Shown here piece after piece: positions 15,533-23,937 of a stretch of 36,039 nucleotides of DNA; the stretch's first letter is position 1, and every line of letters begins with the position of its first letter. The stretch is from JAIRTY01 sp050257395 (lineage in GTDB: Bacteria; Actinomycetota; Actinomycetes; Streptosporangiales; Streptosporangiaceae). A program made the translations under genes and the position numbers. The notes below the pieces were generated by a model. It saw nothing but the letters and a program-made list of their open reading frames with translations, ran no database searches and was not told where the DNA came from. The DNA lies in NCBI GenBank assembly GCA_050257395.1, contig JBLMWU010000083.1, positions 1 to 36,039 of the forward strand. Reading direction: 5' to 3'.

Positions 15533-16435
15533 TCAGGCGCCGAGCATGATCCGCACCGCCGGGTAGATGAGGAAGATCAGGAAGGCGCCGGCCAGCAGCA
15601 TCTGCGCCACCAGCATCGACTGCGACCGTTCGCCGGCCTGGCCCTGCAGGTCGGCGAGCTCCCGGCGGCGCAGGCTGGCCGCCCTGGTGAGCAGCGACTC
15701 GCGGACCTTGGCGCCGTCCTCGGCGACCAGGCTGAGGGCGGCGGACAGGTCGCGCAGCTCGTCGATCCGGACCTCCTCGCCCAGGGCGCCAAGCGCCTGC
15801 CAGGGGGTCTGGCCGACGATGCGGGCGTTGGTGAGCGCGTCCCGGATCCGCCACATCGCCCAGCCGTTGCCGATCTGGCTGGCCGCCATCAGCGCCTCCG
15901 GCACGCCCCGGCCGCCGGACAGGTTCAGCGCGACCAGATCCAGGAATGCGCCGATGGCGTGCCGGAAGTCACGCCGCCGCTCCTCGCACTTCTGCCGGAG
16001 CTCCAGGTCGGGCAGGAAGAAGAAGATCACTGCGGCGAGCAGGCCGGCCCAGACCGGGATGATGAACGGCAGCCGGAGCCCGGCCAGCGTCACCAGGCTG
16101 CCCAGCACCGGCGGGAACAGCAGCCCGAACACCGCCAGCAGCAGCTTGGTGGCGAGATAGCTCTCGAACGACTTGCCGACCAGCGACAGGTTGGCCCGCA
16201 GGGAGGGGAACTCCCAGCCCTGCTCGGCGCACAGCCGGGCCAGCCCGGCGCCGAGCTTGCGGGTGATCCCCCGTTCGCGCGGCCCGGTGGCCGCCCGGCC
16301 GCGGCTGCGCGCCGCCTGCTGGGCGGCGTCGAACGCGGCGAGCTGGCGGGCGAGGCTCGCCCGGCGCGGGATCAGGGCCAGGCCGAGCAGGAAGCAGCCG
16401 AGCCCGGCCACTCCCCCGGCGATCAGCGGAAGCAT
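15533..16435 (-). CDS. tadC: Tad platform membrane protein TadC
   Basis: TadC with TadB forms the inner-membrane platform on which the TadA motor drives pilin polymerisation. The 300-residue protein has an N-terminal helix (LPLIAGGVAGLGCFLLGLALI), a central pair (TKLLLAVFGLLFPPVLGSLVTLAG, LPFIIPVWAGLLAAVIFFFLPD), a type II secretion F domain (HAIGAFLDLVALNLSGGRGVPEAL) and a C-terminal helix. The ATG overlaps the tadB stop as TGATG; upstream in-frame sequence is read-through of tadB. Confidence 0.88.
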   Translation of the reverse strand: MLPLIAGGVAGLGCFLLGLALIPRRASLARQLAAFDAAQQAARSRGRAATGPRERGITRKLGAGLARLCAEQGWEFPSLRANLSLVGKSFESYLATKLLLAVFGLLFPPVLGSLVTLAGLRLPFIIPVWAGLLAAVIFFFLPDLELRQKCEERRRDFRHAIGAFLDLVALNLSGGRGVPEALMAASQIGNGWAMWRIRDALTNARIVGQTPWQALGALGEEVRIDELRDLSAALSLVAEDGAKVRESLLTRAASLRRRELADLQGQAGERSQSMLVAQMLLAGAFLIFLIYPAVRIMLGA

Positions 16436-17346
16436 CACCGGCCGCCTCCCTGGCTGCCGCTGGCCGCGCCCGCGGGCACCGCGCCGCCGCCGGACGTGAG
16501 CAGCCGCTGCGGCGCCTCGAACCGGGCCAGCCGCCGCAGCCACATGATCCCGGCCGCGTACACGGCCGCCACCACCGCCAGCACCAGCTGGCCGGTGGCC
16601 GGGTCATACGGCGACAGGAACTGGTGGTCGAACTCGGCCAGCAGCAACGCCATGCCGACCGACACCCCCACCACGATCTGCACGCTGCGCCGGGTCGAGC
16701 GGCGGTCCGCGTACACCCGGCGGCGCATATCCAGTTCTTCCCGGACCGATCCGGAGAGCGAGCCGAGCAGGTCCCGCAGCCCCGGGCCGCGCAGCCGGGA
16801 GTTGATCACCAGCGCCGCGATGATCAGGTCCGCACCCGGATCGTCCAGGTCGTCGGCGAACATCAGCAGCGCCTCGGGCATGGGCACCCGGGTGTGCAGA
16901 CGGTCCACCAGCGCCAGCAGGGGCTGCCGCAGCGATGGTGCGGCCACCCGCAGCGAGGCCGGGATGGCCTGCTCCAGCCCGACCGCGCCGGCGATGGTGT
17001 CGCGCAGCGATTCGGTCCAGGTCGCCAGCGCCTCCAGCCGGGACAGCGCCCGCCGCTCGCCAGCCGCCCCGGCCAGGCCGCGCCAGCTGTAGGCAAGCAG
17101 CGCGACCCCGATGCCAGCGACCAGCCAGCGGGTGGCGATCAGGGTGGCGGCGCCCGCGGCGAGGACTACGGCCCCGCGGACGCCGGCCAGTTCCCGCAGC
17201 CGCCGCTCCAGCCGGTCCGCACCCTTTCCGGGCCCGGACGGGGGCAGCCCGCGCAGCGCCACCCCGAACAGGAACAGGCCGCCGCCGGCCACCGCGCCGG
17301 CCGCCGTGGCGAGCAGTCCCGCCTGCGATAACGTCGGTACGATCAC
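16435..17346 (-). CDS. tadB: Tad platform membrane protein TadB
   Basis: The 303-residue protein is the partner of TadC. It has N-terminal hydrophobic helices, a GSPII_F-type central domain (ATWTESLRDTIAGAVGLEQAI, ADLIIAALVINSRLRGPGLRDLL) and two C-terminal helices. The start is a GTG (17346-17344) within a GTGA overlap with the tadA stop, so translation is coupled. Gene order tadA-tadB-tadC supports the call. Confidence 0.88.
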   Translation of the reverse strand: MIVPTLSQAGLLATAAGAVAGGGLFLFGVALRGLPPSGPGKGADRLERRLRELAGVRGAVVLAAGAATLIATRWLVAGIGVALLAYSWRGLAGAAGERRALSRLEALATWTESLRDTIAGAVGLEQAIPASLRVAAPSLRQPLLALVDRLHTRVPMPEALLMFADDLDDPGADLIIAALVINSRLRGPGLRDLLGSLSGSVREELDMRRRVYADRRSTRRSVQIVVGVSVGMALLLAEFDHQFLSPYDPATGQLVLAVVAAVYAAGIMWLRRLARFEAPQRLLTSGGGAVPAGAASGSQGGGR

Positions 17347-18641
17347 CAGCTCCCCCCGCTCGGGTCGTAGCCGTGCTCGGCCAGTTCAGCGGCGCAGCTC
17401 ACCGGGGCGTGCGGCACCGCGCGCCCGTCCGGGCCCGGCGCGAACACCTCGCTGGACAGCACCCGCCCGTCCACGCCGGTGACTTCCCGGACGCTGCTGG
17501 CGAACCGCCGGAGCCGGCCGCCGCGGCTGTAGTCGTTGCGCTTCTCGACGAAGACCACGAAATCCACCGCGCCGGCGATGAGCATGTGGGTCGCTTCTAC
17601 CGGCAGCCGCTCAGCCGACTGGATCGCGTAGGTGGAGATGCGGTTGAACACCTCCAGCGACGAGTTCGCGTGGATGGTGGACAGCGAGCCGTCGTTGCCC
17701 TGGGTCATCGCGTTCAGCATGGTGACGATCTCGTCGCCGAGCACCTCGCCGACGATGACCCGGCTCGGGTTCATCCGCAGCGACCGGCGGACCAGGTCGG
17801 CCATGCTGATGCCGCCCTGGCCCTCCATGTTCGGCAGCCGTTCCTCGAACGCCACCACGTTCGGGTGAAGCTCGGGGAAGTGGTCGATGCCCAGCTCCAG
17901 CGCCCGCTCGACGGTGATCAGCCGCTCATGCGCCGGGATCTGGTTCACGATGGCCCGCAGCAGGGTGGTCTTGCCCGCGTTCGTCGCCCCGGCGATCATG
18001 ATGTTCTTCCTGGCCGCGGTGGCGGCCGCGAGGAACGAGGCCACCTCGGACGACAGCGTCCCGTTGCCCACCAGGTCGGCCAGGAAGACCTTGCCGAGTC
18101 TGGCCCGCCGGATCGACACCGCGGGCCGCAGCGTGACGTCCATCACCGCCGACAGCCGCGACCCGTCCGGCAGCCGCAGGTCCAGCTGGGGATTCGCGGT
18201 GTCGAACGGCCGGCTCGACAGCCCGGAGTACGCCGCCAGCGCCTGGATCAGCTCGACGAGCTCCTCGTCGCTGTCGGCGACCGGCTCGCCCATCACCTCC
18301 CGGCCGTCGGCGTAGCCGATGAACACCCGGTCGCAGCCGTTCACGTCGATGTTCTCGATCTGCTGGTCCTCCAGCAGCGGCTGGAGCCGGCCGACTCCGA
18401 ACAGCGCGGCGTGAATGGCGGACGCGAGTTCCTCTTCCTCCTGCGCGTTCAGCGGCGCCCGGCCGGCCGTGATCTCGCTGCGGGCGTGATCCTCCAGCAC
18501 CTGCGCGATGAGCGCCCGGGCGAACTGGCGCTCGTCCTCGCCCGACATCGGCGCCAGCCCAGCGGCGGCGTCCACCCGCCGCTGCTCGGCCAGCCGGTTG
18601 CCCACGTCGGCGCGCATCCGCTTGACCAGGCCGTGATCCAT
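17343..18641 (-). CDS. tadA: Tad pilus assembly ATPase TadA (CpaF family)
   Basis: TadA is the cytoplasmic hexameric ATPase that powers Flp pilus extension and, in some systems, retraction. The 432-residue protein has an N-terminal helical part, the FGVGRLQPLLED and NIDVNG segments of the CpaF family, Walker A GATNAGKTT (about residues 217-225), the Asp/His box region, Walker B-type RVIVGEVLGDEI, and the QGNDGSLSTIHANSS motif. All key residues are present, so it should be active. The ATG stands 2 nt after the tadZ stop, with GGGGGAGG as ribosome site inside tadZ. Confidence 0.95.
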   Translation of the reverse strand: MDHGLVKRMRADVGNRLAEQRRVDAAAGLAPMSGEDERQFARALIAQVLEDHARSEITAGRAPLNAQEEEELASAIHAALFGVGRLQPLLEDQQIENIDVNGCDRVFIGYADGREVMGEPVADSDEELVELIQALAAYSGLSSRPFDTANPQLDLRLPDGSRLSAVMDVTLRPAVSIRRARLGKVFLADLVGNGTLSSEVASFLAAATAARKNIMIAGATNAGKTTLLRAIVNQIPAHERLITVERALELGIDHFPELHPNVVAFEERLPNMEGQGGISMADLVRRSLRMNPSRVIVGEVLGDEIVTMLNAMTQGNDGSLSTIHANSSLEVFNRISTYAIQSAERLPVEATHMLIAGAVDFVVFVEKRNDYSRGGRLRRFASSVREVTGVDGRVLSSEVFAPGPDGRAVPHAPVSCAAELAEHGYDPSGGSW

Positions 18642-18643
18642 GG

Positions 18644-21600
18644 TCAGCCTCCCCCGGTCATGCCGGGCCGGCCGCCTGCTGAGGGGGGCGAGTGCCGCAG
18701 CGGCGGCCGCGCGGGCTCGTCGCCGTCGCCGCCGTCGTAGTACCCGGCGGCGCTGTACCGGCTGTCGCGGTCATCCCCGCCGTCATGCTGGGCCGCAGGT
18801 GACCAGACGTCGCTGGCCCGGTTCTCGGCGAGATCGTCGCGGAACTGGCCGTCCCGGAACCAGTCCCCCGGGGACCGGTCGCTGGGGAACTGGCCGCCGG
18901 GGTGGCTGCCGTCGCGGTCGCGGTACCGGCCGGCCGGGTACCGGTCATCGTCCGGCTGACCGTGGCGGTACCGGTCTTCCTCGGGCTGGCCGTGGCGATA
19001 CCGGTCGTCCCGGGGCTGGCCGTCCCGGGGCTGGTCGTTCCGGGGCTGCTCGTTCCGGGGTGGCCGGTCGCGGTGCCGCGCGGCCGGGTAATCGCCGTCG
19101 CGGGCGCCGCCATCGTGGCTCCCGTCGCCGTAGCTGCCGCTGTCGTAGGCACCGGAGCCGTAGCGGCCGCCGCCGTATGTCCCCTCGCTGGGCGTGTTCC
19201 CGCCGGGGGCGCCCGCGGCGGGAGTGCTGGCGCCGGGGGCGGCGCCGCTGCTGTGGAGGCCGCTCTGGTACGTGCCGGTGGGGTAGTCGTCCGGCCCGGG
19301 CAGACGGCCGCCGTCGTAGCCCGGCCGGGATGGCTCCCGCCAGCCCGGGGCATCCGGCGGGGCCGGCTCCCGCCAGCCTGGAGCGGCTGACGGCGGGGCC
19401 GGCTGGCGGCGCGGCAGTTCGCCGCCCCCGGGACCCGCCGGATAGCCGGGGGGCGGGCCCTCTGGCCGGGCATCGGGCGGTTCCGGGCGCTGGCCACCGG
19501 CCTCCGGCCCGCCAGGCCGGCCGGCTCCCGGCAGGTGACCGCCGCCCGGCGCACCGTCCCGGCCTGGCGTGGGCGAGCCGTTCAACGCGGACCGGCTGAA
19601 TGCCGGACCGCCGAAGTCCGGCCCGCTGGAGCCCGGCCCACCGGAGCCCGGTTCACCGGAGCCCGACCCACTAGAGCCTGGCCCACCGGACGCGGACCCG
19701 CTGAACGCCGGATCGCCCAAGTCCGGCCCGCTGGAGCCCGGCCCACCGGAGCCCGGCCCACCGGACGCGGACCCGCTGAACGCCGAGCCGCCGAAGTCCG
19801 GCTCGCCGGAGCCCGGCCCACCGGACGCGGTCCCACTGGTGGCGGGCCTGTCGCCAGCTGCAGGGCCGCCGCTGGCGGCGGCCCCTCTGCCGGCCGTGTG
19901 GCCGCCGCTGGTGGTGTGGCCGCCACTGGTAGTGGGGGCGCTGCTGGTCATGGTGGGGTCTGCGGACGGAACCGGCTCCCGCGGCGTGTCCACGGACGGG
20001 AACTCACCCGCCGCTGGCCCTGGCGACGGCGACGGCCCGGGCTGCGGCCCTGCCGACGGGGGTTCTGCCGACATTGATCCGCGGGATCCTGGCGCGGGCG
20101 GGTGCGGGCCGGGGATGCGAAGCTCCAGGGTCGGATCCTGCCTGGCCGACGGCCCGGGCGGCGGCGGTCCGGCAAGCGATGGCTCGGCCGGCGGTGCCGT
20201 GGGCGGCAGCCGGTCCGGCGGCCACACCGACGACGGGGGTATCTCGATCTCCCGGATTTCCGGCAGCGGCCGGGTCTGTGACAGCGGCTCCGCCGTTGCG
20301 CCTGCTTCCGGGCCCGCGCCCGGCAGCGGCTCTTCCCGCTGGAACGGCGCGGGCCCCGGGTCGGGCTCCTGATATCGCGGCAGCATCGGCTGGTTGCCGC
20401 CTGCCGGCGACGGCGGCTGGTCCCGGCCGTCCGGGCCCGGCGGGCTGGGTGCCTGCGCTCCCGGCAGCGGGCGGCTGGGCGGCGGCAGTTCCGGCCGCGG
20501 CAGGCCAGGTGGCCGTTCTCCCGGCAGCTGCGAGCTGAGGGGCTCCGGCGCAGGTGGCGGCGGACGATGCGGCGGCGGTTCCGTCTCAGGCTGCTGCGGG
20601 CCGGCGTTGTGCGGCATCGCTGATCCCGGCCCCGGCTGTCCGGCCTGTGGCTCGGTGATCCGGGCTGCCGCGGGCGACGGCGCGGCAGGCCTGGGCGGTG
20701 ACACAGGCGGCGGCCCAGACGGCGGCATGACGGGCTCCCGCCCCGACACGTCAGTGCCCTCCGCGGCGCGCTGTGCGAGTACCGCCGGATGCCATCGCCC
20801 GGGCGGCGGCGTGCCCGGCAGCAGTTGCCCCGGTGACGGGGCGGGCGGCGCCGCGCTGGACGGCGGCGGACCAGAAGGAGACGCGGCGGGGTACGGCGCA
20901 CGGGGGGCCGGCCTGTCCAGCCGCTGCCTGTCTGGCGGCTGCGTGTCCGGCGCAGCCCCGCCCGCGACTGACCCGGCCGGAGCAGAGTTCCCTGGCACAG
21001 GCCCGGCCGGAGCGGGCATCCCCGGAGCAGACCCGGCCGGAGCCGGGGCATCCGGGCCCGGCTGGCCGGCCACCTGCGGTGAGCCCGGCCCGTACCGGGC
21101 AGGGGGTCCGTCCAGCGGCAAGGGGGCCGGCATGCCCGGCGCACCGGCCTGGCCCGGCTGTGGCGGCGGAAAACCCTGCGGACCGGGATCAGGCCGGCCG
21201 GCTCGCTCAGGCTGCATGTCCCGCGGACCGGAGGCGTACGGCCCCGCACCTTGCGGTCCCGCATCCTGCAGTCCCGCACCCTGCAGTCCCGGGACTGGCT
21301 GGCCCGGCCCCTGCATGCCCAGACCTGGCAGCCCGGCATTGCTCGGTACGGCACTGTGTGGTCCGGCACCGTGCGGCCCGGCACCGTGCGACCCGGGCCC
21401 GGGTGGGCCCGTGGCAGTCCGGGGCACGGCATCACTGAGCCCGGCGGGATGCTGCCGGGGGATGTCGGGAGCATTCTCCGGGCGGGCGGTGGCTGGCTCG
21501 CCCATGGCGGACAGCCGGTCTGCCCTGGGCCGCTCGGACCAGGCCCGGTCATATCCGGGACGGTCAGGACCAGAAGGGTCAGGCAGGGTGCGGTCAGGCA

Positions 21601-22816
21601 CAGAACGGCCGGGCACAGCCGGGTCGTAGCCACGCCGGCCGGGTCCCGGCCCGGCCGGAGGCGGCCCCGCCGGATAAGCCCCAGCCGGAGGCGGCCCCGC
21701 CGGATAAGGCCCAGCCGGCGGCGGTCCCACCGGATAGGGCCCGGCCGGAGGCGGTCCCACCGGATAGGGCCCGTCCGACGGCGGTCCCACCGGGTAGGGC
21801 CCGGCCGGAGGCGGCCCGGCTGAGGTCTGCCTGGCCGGCGGCTGTGCGCCCTGGGGTGGAACGGGCGGAAGCGGCGCGGCCGAGCGCACCGGCAGCACGC
21901 CGTACTCGGCGGCGCCCTGCTGGCCGCCATGCCGGGGAACGGGCGCCTCCCGCCAGTCCGCGCCCGCTGGCCCGGCTGGCCCTGGCCAGGCGACCCCTGT
22001 GCCGTCCGGCGCCGGTCCGGCTGCCGGGACCATGCTGAGCCCTGGCGCCGGGAACTCCGGCAGCGGCCCGGCGAGCTGGCTCGCCACCTCCCGGGCGGTC
22101 CTGATGAGCAGGGACTTGTCGAGCTTGCCGCCCCACTCACCGCGCAGCTGCTCCGCGCTCTTGGGCTCGAGGGCCAGCCCGCCGGCGATGCTCACCTGGA
22201 CGCCGCCCCGGCTGAGCGCCTCGCCCACCTCGCCCAGCGCGGAGTGGAAGCGCTTGTGCTCCGCGACGACCACCACACTGACCCGGGGCCTGAGGTTGTC
22301 CCGCCTGGCGACGGCGGCCGTGAGGACCGCGATGCGCTCCCGCAGCCGGACCACTTCGGCCAGGCTGTCCCTGGTGACGAACACCACCGCGGACGCGCGG
22401 GCGAGCAGGTCGTAGTAGGGCCCGTCCACGCCGATCCGGCCGCAGTCGGCGACCACGTCGGCCTGCGGCAACCCGGCGAGCGCCCGCCCGACAGAGTCCC
22501 ACATGGGCTCAAGCCCGGCCCCCTGCTCGGCGGTGGTCACGCCGGTCAGTACGTCGAGCCCGCCATGCAGTTTCTGGGCGTGCCGCCACACGTCCTGCGG
22601 CGCGATGCCACGGCGGCTGGCCACCGCCAGGCTGAGCAGGCCCAGCTGCGGGTCCAGCCGGCCGCCGCCCGCCGCGGGGAGCCGGTAGATGAGGTCTCCA
22701 CCAGCCGGATCGCACTCGGCCAGCAGCACGGGCCGGGGCCACACAGCGGCAAGCACGAGCGCCGATGTGGTGACCCCTGGCGCGCCCTTGTCGGCAACGA
22801 CTGCGATCAGCGCCAT
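18644..22816 (-). CDS. TadZ/CpaE-like protein with very long disordered C-terminal tail
   Basis: The 1,390-residue protein begins with a MinD/CpaE-like domain of about 260 residues (ALIAVVADKGAPGVTTSALV, LLAECDPAGGDLIYRL, DVVADCGRIGVDGPYY). TadZ places Tad machinery in the cell. The P-loop reads DKGAPGVTT: the signature first Lys is kept but the lysine that normally precedes TT is Val, so ATP turnover is doubtful. From about residue 275 the chain is low-complexity: Pro/Gly/Ala-rich, with PPAGPYPVGP and SGGPGSG-type repeats, then an Arg/Asp/Gln-rich end (DRYRHGQPEE, PRNDQ). The frame is open throughout and codon use is as in the neighbours, so it looks like a true gene. It sits 3 nt after the cpaB-like stop and 2 nt before tadA. 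Confidence 0.85.
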   Translation of the reverse strand: MALIAVVADKGAPGVTTSALVLAAVWPRPVLLAECDPAGGDLIYRLPAAGGGRLDPQLGLLSLAVASRRGIAPQDVWRHAQKLHGGLDVLTGVTTAEQGAGLEPMWDSVGRALAGLPQADVVADCGRIGVDGPYYDLLARASAVVFVTRDSLAEVVRLRERIAVLTAAVARRDNLRPRVSVVVVAEHKRFHSALGEVGEALSRGGVQVSIAGGLALEPKSAEQLRGEWGGKLDKSLLIRTAREVASQLAGPLPEFPAPGLSMVPAAGPAPDGTGVAWPGPAGPAGADWREAPVPRHGGQQGAAEYGVLPVRSAAPLPPVPPQGAQPPARQTSAGPPPAGPYPVGPPSDGPYPVGPPPAGPYPVGPPPAGPYPAGPPPAGAYPAGPPPAGPGPGRRGYDPAVPGRSVPDRTLPDPSGPDRPGYDRAWSERPRADRLSAMGEPATARPENAPDIPRQHPAGLSDAVPRTATGPPGPGSHGAGPHGAGPHSAVPSNAGLPGLGMQGPGQPVPGLQGAGLQDAGPQGAGPYASGPRDMQPERAGRPDPGPQGFPPPQPGQAGAPGMPAPLPLDGPPARYGPGSPQVAGQPGPDAPAPAGSAPGMPAPAGPVPGNSAPAGSVAGGAAPDTQPPDRQRLDRPAPRAPYPAASPSGPPPSSAAPPAPSPGQLLPGTPPPGRWHPAVLAQRAAEGTDVSGREPVMPPSGPPPVSPPRPAAPSPAAARITEPQAGQPGPGSAMPHNAGPQQPETEPPPHRPPPPAPEPLSSQLPGERPPGLPRPELPPPSRPLPGAQAPSPPGPDGRDQPPSPAGGNQPMLPRYQEPDPGPAPFQREEPLPGAGPEAGATAEPLSQTRPLPEIREIEIPPSSVWPPDRLPPTAPPAEPSLAGPPPPGPSARQDPTLELRIPGPHPPAPGSRGSMSAEPPSAGPQPGPSPSPGPAAGEFPSVDTPREPVPSADPTMTSSAPTTSGGHTTSGGHTAGRGAAASGGPAAGDRPATSGTASGGPGSGEPDFGGSAFSGSASGGPGSGGPGSSGPDLGDPAFSGSASGGPGSSGSGSGEPGSGGPGSSGPDFGGPAFSRSALNGSPTPGRDGAPGGGHLPGAGRPGGPEAGGQRPEPPDARPEGPPPGYPAGPGGGELPRRQPAPPSAAPGWREPAPPDAPGWREPSRPGYDGGRLPGPDDYPTGTYQSGLHSSGAAPGASTPAAGAPGGNTPSEGTYGGGRYGSGAYDSGSYGDGSHDGGARDGDYPAARHRDRPPRNEQPRNDQPRDGQPRDDRYRHGQPEEDRYRHGQPDDDRYPAGRYRDRDGSHPGGQFPSDRSPGDWFRDGQFRDDLAENRASDVWSPAAQHDGGDDRDSRYSAAGYYDGGDGDEPARPPLRHSPPSAGGRPGMTGGG
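18936..19070 (-). repeat. In-frame tandem repeats in the charged tail of the TadZ-like protein
   Basis: Imperfect 30-nt units encode DRYRHGQPEE/DRYRHGQPDD-type decapeptides, followed by 15-nt units encoding PRNEQ, PRNDQ and PRDGQ. All differences keep the reading frame. The repeat type differs from the proline-rich repeats further upstream in the gene. Confidence 0.75.
19570..19840 (-). repeat. In-frame imperfect repeats encoding Gly/Ser/Pro segments
   Basis: Three related blocks repeat the order SGPDFGGPAFSGSA followed by GGPGSG copies of varying number. The short inner unit of about 12 nt varies in copy number between the blocks, a pattern typical of slippage-prone coding DNA. Frame is kept. 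Confidence 0.7.
21650..21813 (-). repeat. 30-bp coding minisatellite (PPAGPYPVGP repeats)
   Basis: About five units of 30 bp, 80-100 % alike by eye, encode the decapeptide PPAGPYPVGP with Ser/Asp and Ala variants. The period is exactly 30 bp from 21661 to 21810, so copy-number change would not shift the frame. It lies in the proline-rich part of the TadZ-like tail. Confidence 0.85.
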
Positions 22817-22819
22817 CGG

Positions 22820-23674
22820 TTAGCCGTGCCCTGTCCGCGCGGCAGGGCTGTGCGACGGCTGCCCGGACGGCTGGTTCGCGCCAGACTGCTGGCCCGCCGC
22901 ACCGTTGCCACCCGGCACCGCAGCGGGCTGGCTGGCGGGCGGCTGGCTGGCACCCGGCGGCAGCAGCGCGACCGCCACCTGGCCGGCCGCGGCGTTGCAC
23001 GCCACGGCGCCGGCATCGGCAGCGCTGACCGCGACGGTCACGTCGGTGCCGCCGGCCCCGGACGAGCCGACCAGGCCGCTGCCGGTGGCCGAAGCCACCG
23101 AGATCACGGTGGCGTTGCCGGACAGCAGCCCACCCGCGCCGCCGCAGCCGGTGCCGTTGTTCTGGCCGCCGGTCGCGAAGATGGCGATCCGGTTGCCCGC
23201 GGTCAGCCCGGGCGGGAACTGGCCATCCTTGAGCGCCAGCCCCACCACGTCGCCGCGGTGGGTCACAGCGGCCGCCGTGGCCACCATGCCCGGGGTCAGC
23301 AGGGTGCCGGCGGGGATGCTGACAGCCGCGTAGTCCTGCGCGGCCCGGCCAGCATAAGCCCAGCTCACGTACTGCACGCCGCTGTCAACGGATACGTCGG
23401 CCCGCTGCAGCGCGCTCGCGGGGATCTTCGCGCCCGCCGCCACCGGCTGGGTCACCACGATCGCGGCCACCTTCTGGCTGCTCTGAATCACTAAGAAACC
23501 AGCACCCAGCGCTCCGCCGATGATGAGCAGCAGCGCCAGCGCGGCCAGGGCGGGCTTGCGCTCCCGAGGCGGGCTCGGCAGGCGCCGTCCGGCAGGGGCG
23601 GTGGCCTCCGGTGCCCAGGTCGCGTTCTCCGGTGTCTGGGGGCCACGCTGCATGGTGCCGCGCTCACTTGCCAT
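22820..23674 (-). CDS. CpaB/RcpC-like SAF-domain protein
   Basis: The 284-residue protein has one membrane helix near the N-terminus (about residues 41-64, ALAALALLLIIGGALGAGFLVI) and then an exported SAF-type domain (AAIVVTQPVAAGAKIPASALQ, IPAGTLLTPGMV), the pattern of CpaB/RcpC in Tad systems. The C-terminal 50 residues are Pro/Gln/Ser-rich. It is the first gene of the Tad operon: GGGGAG lies 9 nt before the ATG and 263 nt separate it from the divergent prepilin peptidase. In Gram-negatives CpaB helps the outer-membrane channel; with no secretin here its role is probably at the cell wall. Confidence 0.82.
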   Translation of the reverse strand: MASERGTMQRGPQTPENATWAPEATAPAGRRLPSPPRERKPALAALALLLIIGGALGAGFLVIQSSQKVAAIVVTQPVAAGAKIPASALQRADVSVDSGVQYVSWAYAGRAAQDYAAVSIPAGTLLTPGMVATAAAVTHRGDVVGLALKDGQFPPGLTAGNRIAIFATGGQNNGTGCGGAGGLLSGNATVISVASATGSGLVGSSGAGGTDVTVAVSAADAGAVACNAAAGQVAVALLPPGASQPPASQPAAVPGGNGAAGQQSGANQPSGQPSHSPAARTGHG

Positions 23675-23937
23675 CGTCGAGTTCTCCCCTGCTGAGCAGC
23701 CTCACCGGCGCGACAGCCTCGTGCGCGCCCCGTCGGCCGGCGTCACGCCTGCCGGCATCGGGGCCGGCCGGCCTGCGCCATATAGGTGGCGGAGCGACGC
23801 TATCTCACCAGCAGGCACCATTGCGGCCGGTTACGGACAATCTGCGGGCTGTGGCCATACGGTTGTGACGTCATCGGCACCGGCCGGCCAACTGCGGCCA
23901 GGCCAGCCCTTTCGCCCCGGCAGGAGGCCCGGCCAGG
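23675..23937. promoter_or_regulatory. Divergent control region of the Tad operon and prepilin peptidase
   Basis: The 263-bp gap must hold promoters in both directions. It is less GC-rich than its flanks around 23780-23875. I see an 8-bp palindrome TGACGTCA (23866-23873) and a CTATAT run on the minus strand near 23790, but no pair of hexamers good enough to name a promoter. Confidence 0.4.

Noticed and set aside
18902..19390. Hydrophobic plus-strand frame that looks like a membrane protein (VAVPVFLGLAVAIPVV)
   Set aside because: It is the reverse complement of the RYRHGQP/PRNDQ repeats; its regular Val-Pro periodicity simply mirrors them.
21650..21820. Regular 30-bp repeats as a possible CRISPR array
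   Set aside because: There are no unique spacers between the units and all lie in one coding frame.
19948..22140. 730-codon Arg/Pro-rich frame on the same strand as the TadZ-like gene
   Set aside because: It is another frame of the low-complexity tail; the TadZ frame has a real N-terminal domain and coupled neighbours.
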